The notes beneath the pieces are model-generated. The model was not told where the DNA came from, made no database searches, and saw nothing but the letters and a program-made list of their open reading frames with translations. A program made the position numbers and the translations under genes. A stretch of DNA of 64,000 bases from Hasllibacter sp. MH4015 (GTDB lineage: Bacteria > Pseudomonadota > Alphaproteobacteria > Rhodobacterales > Rhodobacteraceae), in the NCBI RefSeq assembly GCF_020177575.1, contig NZ_JAHTBK010000001.1:1795875-1859874 (forward strand). Reading direction: 5' to 3'. Positions 45,572 through 53,234 of this stretch are shown here, piece after piece (within the stretch, counting starts at the first letter, position 1; each line of letters starts with the position of its first letter).

Positions 45572-46852
45572 CTATCTTCGCGCCGCGCAGTCCGTCCTCG
45601 GGCAGGTGCCGCATCCGGGGCCGATGGCGATGGGGGCCGGGCCCGGCTCTCCGGCCCCTTGCGGCATCACCAGCATCGTCGCCTCCATCAGCGGGGCGGC
45701 ACCGAAGCCGACCTGCCCCACCGGCTGCGCCACCGCCCAGGCCCGGAACCGTGCGCCGCGCGGCGTCTCCAACGTCGTGGCCTCCGCCTGTCCCGGACGG
45801 CCCAGCGCGCGATAAAGCGGCCAGAGCGGACAGCCCGGCACCACCCGCGGGATCTGGAATCCGGCCAGCCGACGCCGCATCGTCACCGCGCCCGACGCAT
45901 CGCAGATCACCAGCCCCCGCTCCGGCACGCCGCCCGCCCGGGGCAGGCTCGCCAGGCGGCGCAGGATCAGGGCGACATCCCCGCCGCCCCGCGCCACCAA
46001 CGCCGCCGGATCGTAATCGGCCTGCCGCGCGGCGCGCGCGAAATCCTCCAGCGGCAGGCGGGCGGCATCCTCCGCATACCGTGTCAGCCGCACCTCCCCC
46101 AGGGCGCGGGCGGCGGACCGATCCATGCCGGCGGTTCGGTCCAGCACGCCCGCAATCGCCAGCGCCCCTTTCGCCTCCAGCTCCGGGAAATGGAAATCGG
46201 CGGCCTCGAACATCGCCTCGACCGTCTCGTCGGGGGCGCCCTCCCCCTTGGCCTGTCCCGGCGTCTCGAAGGTCGCCAGCAACCCCGTGGCCTGCACCGA
46301 AAGCCGCTCCGCCTCCTCGTGCAGGTTGCGGTGAAACCGTCCGCGCCAGGCCGGGTCCAGATCGCTTTCGCGCACCAGGATATCGGCGGTGGACCGGATC
46401 GCGGCGACGGACGACAGCACCTCGTGCATCGCCTCGGCCAGATCCGGGTCATGGCCAAGACGGTCGCGCAACGCCTCCACCTGCGCCTCCAGGTCCTGCG
46501 CCCTTCGTTCTTGCGCCGCGATCAGGTTGGTCCAGCCGGGAAAGCGCGCCGCCAATTCGTCGATTCGGTCCGTTTCCGCCCGCGCGCCCCCCTCCGCACG
46601 GGCCGCCGCGTCAAGGGTTTCGCTCACCGCCGCCGTGGCCCCCTCGCTCAGCACCGAGGGCGCGACGCCCAGCGCCTCGGCCAGCGCCAGAAGCAGCTTG
46701 CCGCCGATCTTGCGGTGATTGTGTTCGATCAGGTTGAGGTAGGAGGGCGATACACCCACGGCCTCGGCCAACGCGCCCTGTTTCAGGCCGCGGGCCAGGC
46801 GCCGCTCCCGGATGCGGCTGCCGGTCAGGTCGGATCGCGTGTTCTGTGCCAT
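45572..46852 (-). CDS. XRE-type RamB/ScfR-like regulator of short-chain acyl metabolism
   Basis: A 426-residue protein. The N-terminal HTH (about residues 8-63, with VGVSPSYLNLIEHNHRKIGG) is followed by a central domain and a C-terminal DUF2083-like part that ends in GCGTCPRTDCAARR, a Cys cluster (C-x2-C-x4-C). This is the ScfR/RamB type that controls acetate or propionate use as I recall it. Its place beside a transporter-kinase fits carbon-source sensing. Start 46852 rather than 46870 because of GGAAAAG. Confidence 0.8.
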   Translation of the reverse strand: MAQNTRSDLTGSRIRERRLARGLKQGALAEAVGVSPSYLNLIEHNHRKIGGKLLLALAEALGVAPSVLSEGATAAVSETLDAAARAEGGARAETDRIDELAARFPGWTNLIAAQERRAQDLEAQVEALRDRLGHDPDLAEAMHEVLSSVAAIRSTADILVRESDLDPAWRGRFHRNLHEEAERLSVQATGLLATFETPGQAKGEGAPDETVEAMFEAADFHFPELEAKGALAIAGVLDRTAGMDRSAARALGEVRLTRYAEDAARLPLEDFARAARQADYDPAALVARGGGDVALILRRLASLPRAGGVPERGLVICDASGAVTMRRRLAGFQIPRVVPGCPLWPLYRALGRPGQAEATTLETPRGARFRAWAVAQPVGQVGFGAAPLMEATMLVMPQGAGEPGPAPIAIGPGCGTCPRTDCAARR

Positions 46853-46938
46853 CTTTACTGACTTTTCCATGGCAAACAGGCGCTTGCAAGCCTGGCGTTG
46901 TCGCCGTCGCGTCCCGCTTGACCCACGCCATTCATTAT

Positions 46939-46954
46939 ATAACCATATGGTTAT
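46939..46954. promoter_or_regulatory. 16-bp perfect palindrome at the ArsR start
   Basis: ATAACCATATGGTTAT is a perfect dyad whose right half covers the first ArsR start codon (ATG 46947). It is the probable operator for autorepression. Confidence 0.65.
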
Positions 46955-47321
46955 GATTCGTTCCGCCCCAACGGCCGACCCGACGCTCGACGCCGTGTTT
47001 CACGCGCTCGCCGATCCGACGCGCCGGGCAATCCTTGCGCGGCTGACGGCGGGGGAGGCCTCCGTGACCGACCTCGCGCAGCCCTTTGCCATCAGCCAGC
47101 CCGCCATCTCCAAACATCTGAAAGTGTTGGAGAATGCGGGCCTCATCGACCGCGCGGTGGACCGGCGACGCCGCCCCGCCCGGCTCAACGCCACACGCCT
47201 CAGCGCGGCTGTCGAATGGCTCATCACCTTCCGCGCCCATTGGGACACGCGGCTCGATACGCTCGACGATCTTCTGGTCGAGCTGCAATCCAACCCCGCT
47301 GAAAGGGACCCAGATGACTGA
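46947..47321 (+). CDS. ArsR-family HTH regulator
   Basis: A 124-residue winged-helix protein of the ArsR type found with SRPBCC proteins. It has LADPTRRAILARL near the N-terminus and the recognition helix SQPAISKHLKVL at about residues 50-61. No metal Cys set is present. The start may be 46947 or 46953; neither has a good RBS, and a leaderless mRNA is possible. The operator palindrome overlaps the start. It overlaps the SRPBCC gene by eight bases. Confidence 0.88.
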   Translation: MVMIRSAPTADPTLDAVFHALADPTRRAILARLTAGEASVTDLAQPFAISQPAISKHLKVLENAGLIDRAVDRRRRPARLNATRLSAAVEWLITFRAHWDTRLDTLDDLLVELQSNPAERDPDD

Positions 47322-47808
47322 TCTGCCCACCTATACTCTCACCCGCGCCTTCAAGGCCCCGCGCGATCTGGTTTGGCGCTGCTGGACCGATCCCGAATTG
47401 CTGGGGCGCTGGTACGGACCGGGGGTGGAGACGGTGATCCACCAACTCGCGCCCGAGGTCGGCGGGCTCTGGCTGCACGAGATGAAGATGGGGCCGAACT
47501 CCATGTATCAGCGCATGGAATATACCGAAGTCACCCCGCCGGAGCGGTTGGCGATGCTGATGTCCACGGCGGATGCCAATTGGGCCGCCGCGCCCCATCC
47601 GATGATGGAAAACTGGCCCCGGACGCTCCTGACGATCGTGACCTTCACCGAGGTTGCGGGCGGCACCGAGATGGTTTTGACCTGGACGCCCCACGGGGCG
47701 AGCGCGGCCGAAATTGCGGCCTTCGCCGCTGCCATGGACGGGCTCGATTCCGGCTGGGGCGCGGGGATGGAGATCATGGAGCAGATCCTGGCCGAGCTGA
47801 CGGCCTAG
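47314..47808 (+). CDS. SRPBCC (AHSA1-like) ligand-binding protein
   Basis: A 164-residue START-like protein of the AHSA1 subtype (FKAPRDLVWRCWTDPELLGRW; ending in EIMEQILAEL). Such proteins bind hydrophobic ligands and form operons with ArsR regulators. GAAAGGGACC precedes the start at 47314. Role unknown. Confidence 0.87.
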   Translation: MTDLPTYTLTRAFKAPRDLVWRCWTDPELLGRWYGPGVETVIHQLAPEVGGLWLHEMKMGPNSMYQRMEYTEVTPPERLAMLMSTADANWAAAPHPMMENWPRTLLTIVTFTEVAGGTEMVLTWTPHGASAAEIAAFAAAMDGLDSGWGAGMEIMEQILAELTA

Positions 47809-47933
47809 GGGCGCATTCGCTACATTTGTCGGTATCTCGCCTGCGCAGATTCACCTGTCTGTAAGGAATTGCTGCAAATCTGACCGGTGATTTGGGGCCT
47901 CACACATGCTTCGTGTTCTGAGGAGAGCGAGAA

Positions 47934-48329
47934 ATGGATATCACCACCACACCGCCGCGCGTGGAATTGGCGGTCCAGCCGACACAGGCGGAAACGCGCC
48001 TTGCCGCGCATGCCGTCACCGGACGTCCGGAAACGGCGAATCCCGTCACCGCACCGGACCGGCCAAGCCATCCCGCACCGATCAAGGGGCTGGGGATACC
48101 GCCGCTGGACATGTACCAGGTCGGCGACAACGACGACATTCCCCTGCCGCCCGAACCGCCGCGTCAATCCGTGGCCATGGTCCGGGTCGACCCGCCCGCG
48201 GGCGATGCCCGACCCGACGCGCCCGAGGCGGCGCCCGACAGGTCGGACAACAGGGCCGATCCATCGCCCAGGCCCTACGCATCCGCCGTGGCGGAGCCGG
48301 AAAATCCCACCGTGGACATCCGCCGCTAG
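47934..48329 (+). CDS. Proline-rich protein of unknown function
   Basis: A 131-residue, Pro- and Ala-rich, low-complexity product without signal peptide or membrane segment. It begins MDITTTPPRVEL; PPLDMYQVGDNDDIPLPPEP is its most ordered-looking stretch. GAGGAGAG upstream is a good RBS, which is the main support. It lies opposite the end of the ABC operon. Confidence 0.45.
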   Translation: MDITTTPPRVELAVQPTQAETRLAAHAVTGRPETANPVTAPDRPSHPAPIKGLGIPPLDMYQVGDNDDIPLPPEPPRQSVAMVRVDPPAGDARPDAPEAAPDRSDNRADPSPRPYASAVAEPENPTVDIRR

Positions 48330-48382
48330 CGCCTGCGCCCCCGAAGCCAGCGCCCCCGCCCACGAAACGAGCATCCGCGCCC

Positions 48383-48417
48383 ACGAAAAAGGCCCCGCAC
48401 GTTCACCGCACGGGGCC
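48383..48417 (-). terminator. Terminator of the ABC operon and pyrimidine block
   Basis: On the minus strand GGCCCCG (48417-48411) pairs with CGGGGCC (48397-48391), followed by TTTTT (48390-48386). It lies 21 bases past the substrate-binding protein stop, as expected for the last gene of the unit. Confidence 0.75.
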
Positions 48418-48438
48418 CATCCTCTCGCGCGGCCGGGC

Positions 48439-49434
48439 TTACTCCGCCAGCGCCGCGTCGGTGATGGCGTGGGTGAACGCCCCCTCCGGCGCGGCGGAGA
48501 TCACGGGGTCCGACCCACCGGCCAGCAACGTGTCGACCGTGCGCTGATACGCCTCTTCATCCAGGCGGCCGTCGCCCCCTTCGACCAGCAGCGCAATTTC
48601 GCCCATCATCCGGGTCTGATGCTCCTCGGTCTGGGCGCCCGTCTCGTCGTAATCCAGCACGATCATCGCCGCCTCGTCGGGGTTCTCGACCGCCCATTGC
48701 CAACCGCGCATCGACGCGCGCACGAACCGTGCCATGCGATCGACGAAGTCCGGATCTTCCAGGTTCTCCTCCAGCGCCCAGATACCGTCCTCCAGCGTGG
48801 AGACGCCGTAATCCTCGTAGCGGAACGTCACCAGCTCTTCCGGCGTCACGCCCGCGTCGATCACCTGCCAATATTCGTTGTAGGTCATCGTCGACATGCA
48901 ATCGGCCTGGCGCTGGATCAGCGGGTCCACGTTGAACCCGGCCTGGAGCAGCGTCACGCCGTCGTCTCCGCCTTCCACGCCGATGCCAAGCTGGCTCATC
49001 CAGCTCAGGAACGGGTATTCGTTGCCGAAGAACCAATGCGCGACCGTCGCGCCCGCCAGATCTTCCGGCGCCGTGATGCCGCTATCGGCCCAGCAGGTCA
49101 GCATCAGGCCCGACCGCACGAAGGGCTGCGCGATGTTGACGACCGGCAGGCCGCTTTCCCGCGCCGCCAGCGCGCTCGGCATCCAGTTCAGCATCACGTC
49201 CGCGCCGCCGCCTGCCAGGACCTGCGGCGGGGCGATGTCCGGCCCGCCGGGGATGATGTTCACGGCCAGGCCTTCCTCGTCGTAATAGCCGTTCTCAAGC
49301 GCCACGTAATAGCCCGCGAATTGCGCCTGCGTGACCCATTGCAGTTGCAGGTTCACCTCGTCCGCATGGCCATCCGCAGCGGCCACGCCGCCCGTCGCCA
49401 ACAGCGCCGCCGCGCCCAATGTCAGTTTTCTCAT
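48439..49434 (-). CDS. ABC transporter substrate-binding protein (NMT1/THI5-type)
   Basis: A 331-residue periplasmic protein. The signal peptide ends at VAAADGH (about residue 21). The NMT1/THI5 fold shows VNLQLQWVTQAQFAGYYVALENGYY at the start and EGLAVNIIPGGPD, a form used for pyrimidine precursors, thiamine precursors or taurine. Context with a RutR-controlled pyrimidine pathway makes uracil, thymine or a related base likely. Start 49434. Confidence 0.85.
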   Translation of the reverse strand: MRKLTLGAAALLATGGVAAADGHADEVNLQLQWVTQAQFAGYYVALENGYYDEEGLAVNIIPGGPDIAPPQVLAGGGADVMLNWMPSALAARESGLPVVNIAQPFVRSGLMLTCWADSGITAPEDLAGATVAHWFFGNEYPFLSWMSQLGIGVEGGDDGVTLLQAGFNVDPLIQRQADCMSTMTYNEYWQVIDAGVTPEELVTFRYEDYGVSTLEDGIWALEENLEDPDFVDRMARFVRASMRGWQWAVENPDEAAMIVLDYDETGAQTEEHQTRMMGEIALLVEGGDGRLDEEAYQRTVDTLLAGGSDPVISAAPEGAFTHAITDAALAE

Positions 49435-49496
49435 TGATCTTCCCTCCAGGTTGGTTTTCGTTTTTCCCTTGGCCCCTCCGCCGCTTCTCGGGCGGG

Positions 49497-50423
49497 TCAC
49501 GCCTTGCGTTGCGACGGGTGCCAGAATGTCAGTTGCTTCTCCAACAGGGCCATCAGACCATAGAAGCCCGATCCGGCCAAGGCGGCCACCGTAATCTCGG
49601 CCCAGACCACGTCCATGGCCAGCCGCCCCACCTCGATCTTGATGCGAAAGCCCATGCCCACGGTGGGGGAGCCGAAGAATTCAGCCACGATGGCCCCGAT
49701 CAGCGCAAGGGTTGTGCAGATTTTCAACCCGTTGAACAGGAATGGCAGGGCCGTGGGCAGGCGCAGCTTCAAAAGGCTCTGCCAGTAACTCGCGGCATAG
49801 GTGTGCATCAGGTCGCGCTGCATCTGGTCGCTGGCCTTCAACCCCTGCACGGCGTTCACCAGCATCGGGAAGAACACCATCGCCACGACCACCGCCGCCT
49901 TGCTGGCCGGCCCGAAGCCGAACCACATCACGAAGATCGGGGCGGTGCCGACAATCGGCAGGGCGGCGATGAAATTGCCCACCGGCAGCATGCCTTTTTG
50001 CAAGAACACGGACCGGTCGATGGCCAATGCCGCCAGCACCGCCGCCCCGCACCCGATCACGTAGCCCACGAGCGCGCCTTTCAGGATCGTCTGCACGAAG
50101 TCGGCCCACAGGATATCGGTATTCGCCGCAAACGCCGCCGCGATGGCTGACGGCGCGGGCAGGATCACGGGGCTGATCCCGTAAAGCCGCACCGCCATTT
50201 CCCAAAGCGTTAACAGCGTTAACCCGAAGATCAGCGGCACCAGCAAGCGCGCGCCCGACGCCCCCGACCGCGAGAGAGCGACGTTGAGCAGCCAGGCCCC
50301 GAGCCAGACCCCGACCATCGCGGCCAGCCGCCAATCAAGCGCCGCAAGGATCACCACCACAAGCACGCCAAGGCCCGCACCAAGCCCGACGCGACGCATC
50401 ATTATGGGCGCCGCCCCGCTCAT
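49497..50423 (-). CDS. ABC transporter permease (2)
   Basis: A 308-residue permease of the SsuC/TauC/ThiX type with an N-terminal extension of two helices and the family transport domain (about residues 70-300). The EAA-like loop is RDLMHTYAASYWQSLLKLRLP (about 195-215). It overlaps the other permease by ATGA, so the two form a heterodimer in one operon with the ATPase and binding protein. Confidence 0.87.
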   Translation of the reverse strand: MSGAAPIMMRRVGLGAGLGVLVVVILAALDWRLAAMVGVWLGAWLLNVALSRSGASGARLLVPLIFGLTLLTLWEMAVRLYGISPVILPAPSAIAAAFAANTDILWADFVQTILKGALVGYVIGCGAAVLAALAIDRSVFLQKGMLPVGNFIAALPIVGTAPIFVMWFGFGPASKAAVVVAMVFFPMLVNAVQGLKASDQMQRDLMHTYAASYWQSLLKLRLPTALPFLFNGLKICTTLALIGAIVAEFFGSPTVGMGFRIKIEVGRLAMDVVWAEITVAALAGSGFYGLMALLEKQLTFWHPSQRKA

Positions 50424-51382
50424 GCGCTCAATCCCATCCGGCGCAGTGTCGCCCGCTCGATCAGTCCCAGCAACGCCACAAGGCAAGCCGCGCAGATCGC
50501 CGCCATAAACAGCGCCGACCAGATCTGGATCGTCTGGCCGTAATAGCTCCCCGTCAGCAACCTCGCCCCAAGCCCGAACCGTGCGCCCGTGGGCAATTCC
50601 GCCACGATGGTGCCCACCAATGCCGCCGCGATGGCGACCTTGAGCGACGCGAACAGGAACGGCACGGATGCCGGCAGGCGCAGCTTGAAAAGCGTCTCCG
50701 CGCGGCTTGCGGAATAGGTGCGCAGCAGGTCCAGATCCATCGCCCCGGGGCTGCGCAACCCCTTCACCATGCCCACCACGACCGGGAAGAACGACAGATA
50801 GGCCGAGATCAGGGATTTCGGCACAACACCGGTCAGCCCGACCGCGTTCAGCACCACAATGACAATAGGCGCGACCGCAAGGATCGGGATGGTCTGCGAG
50901 GCAATCGCCCAGGGCATCACGCTCAGATCCATCGCCCGGTTATGCACGATCCCGATGGCCAGAAGCAGCCCCGCCAAGGAGCCGATCACAAACCCCAGAA
51001 GCGTCGGCGCGAGCGTCTGATAGGCGTGGAAGAAAAGGCTCCGCGGGTTCGGCCGCATCTCGCCGCGCCGCTCGCGGAACATCTCTTCGCCCGCCGTGGT
51101 GTTCCACAACTCCACCGCCACCTGGTGCGGCGCGGGCAGTCGCGGGCGCTCCTGCGCCATCGTATCGGCAAAGACCTCCGAGGCTGACATCTCCACCCCC
51201 CGCCGTTCCGCCGTATCCAGCGTGATCGACCGGTTCATCAGGTAGGCGCCCGCATACCAGATCAGCACGATCACCCCCACGACCGTCAGCACCGGCAACA
51301 CCGCCATGCTGATCCGCCGCATCGCCATGCAGAAGGCACAGGGCGGGGCCGCATCCTGTGTGGGGTCGACCGCCATACTCAT
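50420..51382 (-). CDS. ABC transporter permease (1)
   Basis: A 320-residue permease. An N-terminal helix at about 25-50 precedes an unusual periplasmic or cytoplasmic stretch, then the SsuC-type domain with RTYSASRAETLFKLRLPASV as the ATPase-docking loop. Start 51382 overlaps the GNAT stop (ATGA). It pairs with the downstream permease. Confidence 0.87.
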   Translation of the reverse strand: MSMAVDPTQDAAPPCAFCMAMRRISMAVLPVLTVVGVIVLIWYAGAYLMNRSITLDTAERRGVEMSASEVFADTMAQERPRLPAPHQVAVELWNTTAGEEMFRERRGEMRPNPRSLFFHAYQTLAPTLLGFVIGSLAGLLLAIGIVHNRAMDLSVMPWAIASQTIPILAVAPIVIVVLNAVGLTGVVPKSLISAYLSFFPVVVGMVKGLRSPGAMDLDLLRTYSASRAETLFKLRLPASVPFLFASLKVAIAAALVGTIVAELPTGARFGLGARLLTGSYYGQTIQIWSALFMAAICAACLVALLGLIERATLRRMGLSA

Positions 51383-51822
51383 GCCGCCGCCCACCGCATC
51401 AACACATCCGGTAGGCCCTCTTCATTGTCGCCGTCGGTGCGCGACACTTCCCGAAGCCCTTCACGCAGGTAGAAATCCCAGGCTCGCCGATTGGCCTGCA
51501 TCACGTAAAGCACGAAGGTGCCGTGGGTCGCCTTGGCATGATCCAGCAGCGCCTTTCCAACGCCCCGGCCCGGCCGCCGCGCCATCAATGCCGTGACCTC
51601 GCGCGCATCGGCATCCCACGAATAGAACCCATCGACCGATGCACCGAACACCCATGTTTCGCGCGTCTCGAAAACGGGTCCGGTGTAGAACGCCAGCACA
51701 GCCTCCCGCGTGTGAAGATCGCGCGCCCAATCGCGGCTTGCGATCCAGTCGGCGGTCATTTCGGCACATACCACCATGTCCCCGGCCTCAGCGCGGCGGA
51801 TGACGGGCGCGTCATTCATCAT
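51379..51822 (-). CDS. GNAT acetyltransferase embedded in ABC operon
   Basis: A 147-residue GNAT protein. The acetyl-CoA site is in RRPGRGVGKALLDHAK (R-x-x-G-x-G/V-G, about residues 83-98). The N-terminal VIRRAEAGD and C-terminal FYLREGLREV are usual. It overlaps the ATPase gene by up to 11 bases and the permease by four, so it is locked into the operon. Start is 51822 or 51819. Substrate unknown, maybe the imported base or its amine product. Confidence 0.83.
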   Translation of the reverse strand: MMNDAPVIRRAEAGDMVVCAEMTADWIASRDWARDLHTREAVLAFYTGPVFETRETWVFGASVDGFYSWDADAREVTALMARRPGRGVGKALLDHAKATHGTFVLYVMQANRRAWDFYLREGLREVSRTDGDNEEGLPDVLMRWAAA

Positions 51823-52630
51823 AGGCGTGCCCCTCGCGCAGCCCTTCGCGCACCCGGTGTGCCAGCGCCAGGAATTCCGGCGTGTCGCGGATATCCAAGG
51901 GTCGCTCGCGCGGCAGATCGCTCTCGATCACATCCGTGATCCGCCCCGGTCGCGGGCTCATCACGACGATCTTGGTGCTGAGGTAAACGGCTTCGGGGAT
52001 CGAGTGCGTCACGAACCCGATCGTCTTCTCCGTCCGCGCCCAAAGCTTCAGCAATTCCTCGTTCAGCCGGTCCCGCACGATCTCATCCAACGCCCCGAAC
52101 GGCTCGTCCATCAGCAGCAGATCGGCATCGAACGCCAGCGCCCGCGCGATGGAGGCGCGCTGCTGCATGCCCCCCGAAAGCTGCCATGGAAATTTCTTGC
52201 CAAATCCCTCCAAATCAACGAGTTGCAGGACGTGGCTCACGCGCTTTTCCTGATCGGCGGCTGAGAACCCCATGATCTCCAGCGGCAGCTTGATGTTCTT
52301 CTCAATCGTCCGCCACGGATAAAGCCCCGCCGCTTGAAACACATACCCATAAGCCCGCGCGCGGCGGGCCTCGTCGGGTGTCATTCCATTGACGGTGACC
52401 TGGCCGCCCGTGGGCTGCTCCAACGCTGCGATGACCCTCAAAAACGTCGTCTTCCCGCAGCCCGACGGCCCGATGAACGAAACGAAATCGCCCTTGTTGA
52501 TGGTCAGATCCACGTCCTTCAGCGCATGGACCGGGCCGTCATTCGTCTGGAACGTGAGGTTCAGGGATTGGGCGGAGATGACCGGCGTGGCCACGCCTGG
52601 ATTATGCTGCACGTTCAACACGTTACTCAT
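51812..52630 (-). CDS. ABC transporter ATP-binding protein
   Basis: A 272-residue ATPase of the SsuB/TauB/ThiZ type. Walker A is GPSGCGKTT (about 53-61), the signature is LSGGMQQ (about 150-156), Walker B is LLLMDEPFGALD (about 170-181), and the switch His is in VTHSIPEA. It energises the importer encoded downstream. The 97-base gap upstream is a GC-rich hairpin patch, next to the low-GC gene. Confidence 0.93.
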   Translation of the reverse strand: MSNVLNVQHNPGVATPVISAQSLNLTFQTNDGPVHALKDVDLTINKGDFVSFIGPSGCGKTTFLRVIAALEQPTGGQVTVNGMTPDEARRARAYGYVFQAAGLYPWRTIEKNIKLPLEIMGFSAADQEKRVSHVLQLVDLEGFGKKFPWQLSGGMQQRASIARALAFDADLLLMDEPFGALDEIVRDRLNEELLKLWARTEKTIGFVTHSIPEAVYLSTKIVVMSPRPGRITDVIESDLPRERPLDIRDTPEFLALAHRVREGLREGHAYDE

Positions 52631-52652
52631 AGGGCGGCCCCCGGCCGCGGGT

Positions 52653-52690
52653 GGGGGTAAAGCCCCCGCCCGGGGGGGCGGTCGGGGGCT
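52653..52690. repeat. GC-rich hairpin patch between operon genes
   Basis: GGGGG-TAAAG-CCCCC (52653-52667) is followed by a CCCG/GGGG-rich stretch that can fold on itself. It resembles the first half of the interspersed repeats but lacks their AGGTATTTT core. It lies between the low-GC gene and the ATPase gene. Confidence 0.4.
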
Positions 52691-52727
52691 GCCCGACGTG
52701 CCGCCGGGCTCACGTTCGAACCGAAAA

Positions 52728-53234
52728 TCATGTCCCCTCCTCCGAATGTTTTACGGGCCGGTACTTCAGCAATACGAGCCAGCAAAACAGAACCGAGAAA
52801 GCGATCAACGGTAACGCGGAATATTGCCAGACATAGGAAAAAGAAAAGAAATCAGGAACATCTGGCGCGCCCAATTCCTCAAGGTCTGAGACCTCCAGCC
52901 GCCATGCAAACGAATGAATAATCAAAAAGCCTACGAGGCTCGCCGTTAAGGCCAAGAAAACCACTCCGACATTCTGCAGATGTCGTGATTTTTGGGTCGC
53001 CAGAGCAAGGGGATACCAGACAAGAAATGTCACGAGAGCTGTCACAACGATCAACGGGACCGCTCCGAAAATGACCGCAAAACCAATGGTCTGCACCAAG
53101 CTCCGCCATTCACGAACAGTCCAGTAATCCCACCGATAGTCGATGTGTGCGTGTGTCGCCGCTATCATCGTGGTGCAAACTCCGACCAAGGCCACATACG
53201 CAAACACCCGGCCAAAACTCACCCAATCCTCCAC
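52728..53234 (-). CDS. Four-helix membrane protein of low GC, probable foreign insertion
   Basis: A 168-residue protein with about four hydrophobic helices (about residues 8-26, 48-72, 85-108 and 138-158). It contains many AT-rich codons. Two 60-base stretches count 54 GC in 120 bases, well below the flanking operon. It sits exactly between the HydA stop (53235) and the ABC ATPase. No family recognised. Its composition suggests recent transfer into the operon. Confidence 0.7.
   Translation of the reverse strand: MEDWVSFGRVFAYVALVGVCTTMIAATHAHIDYRWDYWTVREWRSLVQTIGFAVIFGAVPLIVVTALVTFLVWYPLALATQKSRHLQNVGVVFLALTASLVGFLIIHSFAWRLEVSDLEELGAPDVPDFFSFSYVWQYSALPLIAFSVLFCWLVLLKYRPVKHSEEGT

Noticed and set aside
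50206-50223. Repeated AGCGTTAAC inside the second permease gene
   Set aside because: It is a short direct repeat within coding sequence and encodes normal membrane-helix residues.
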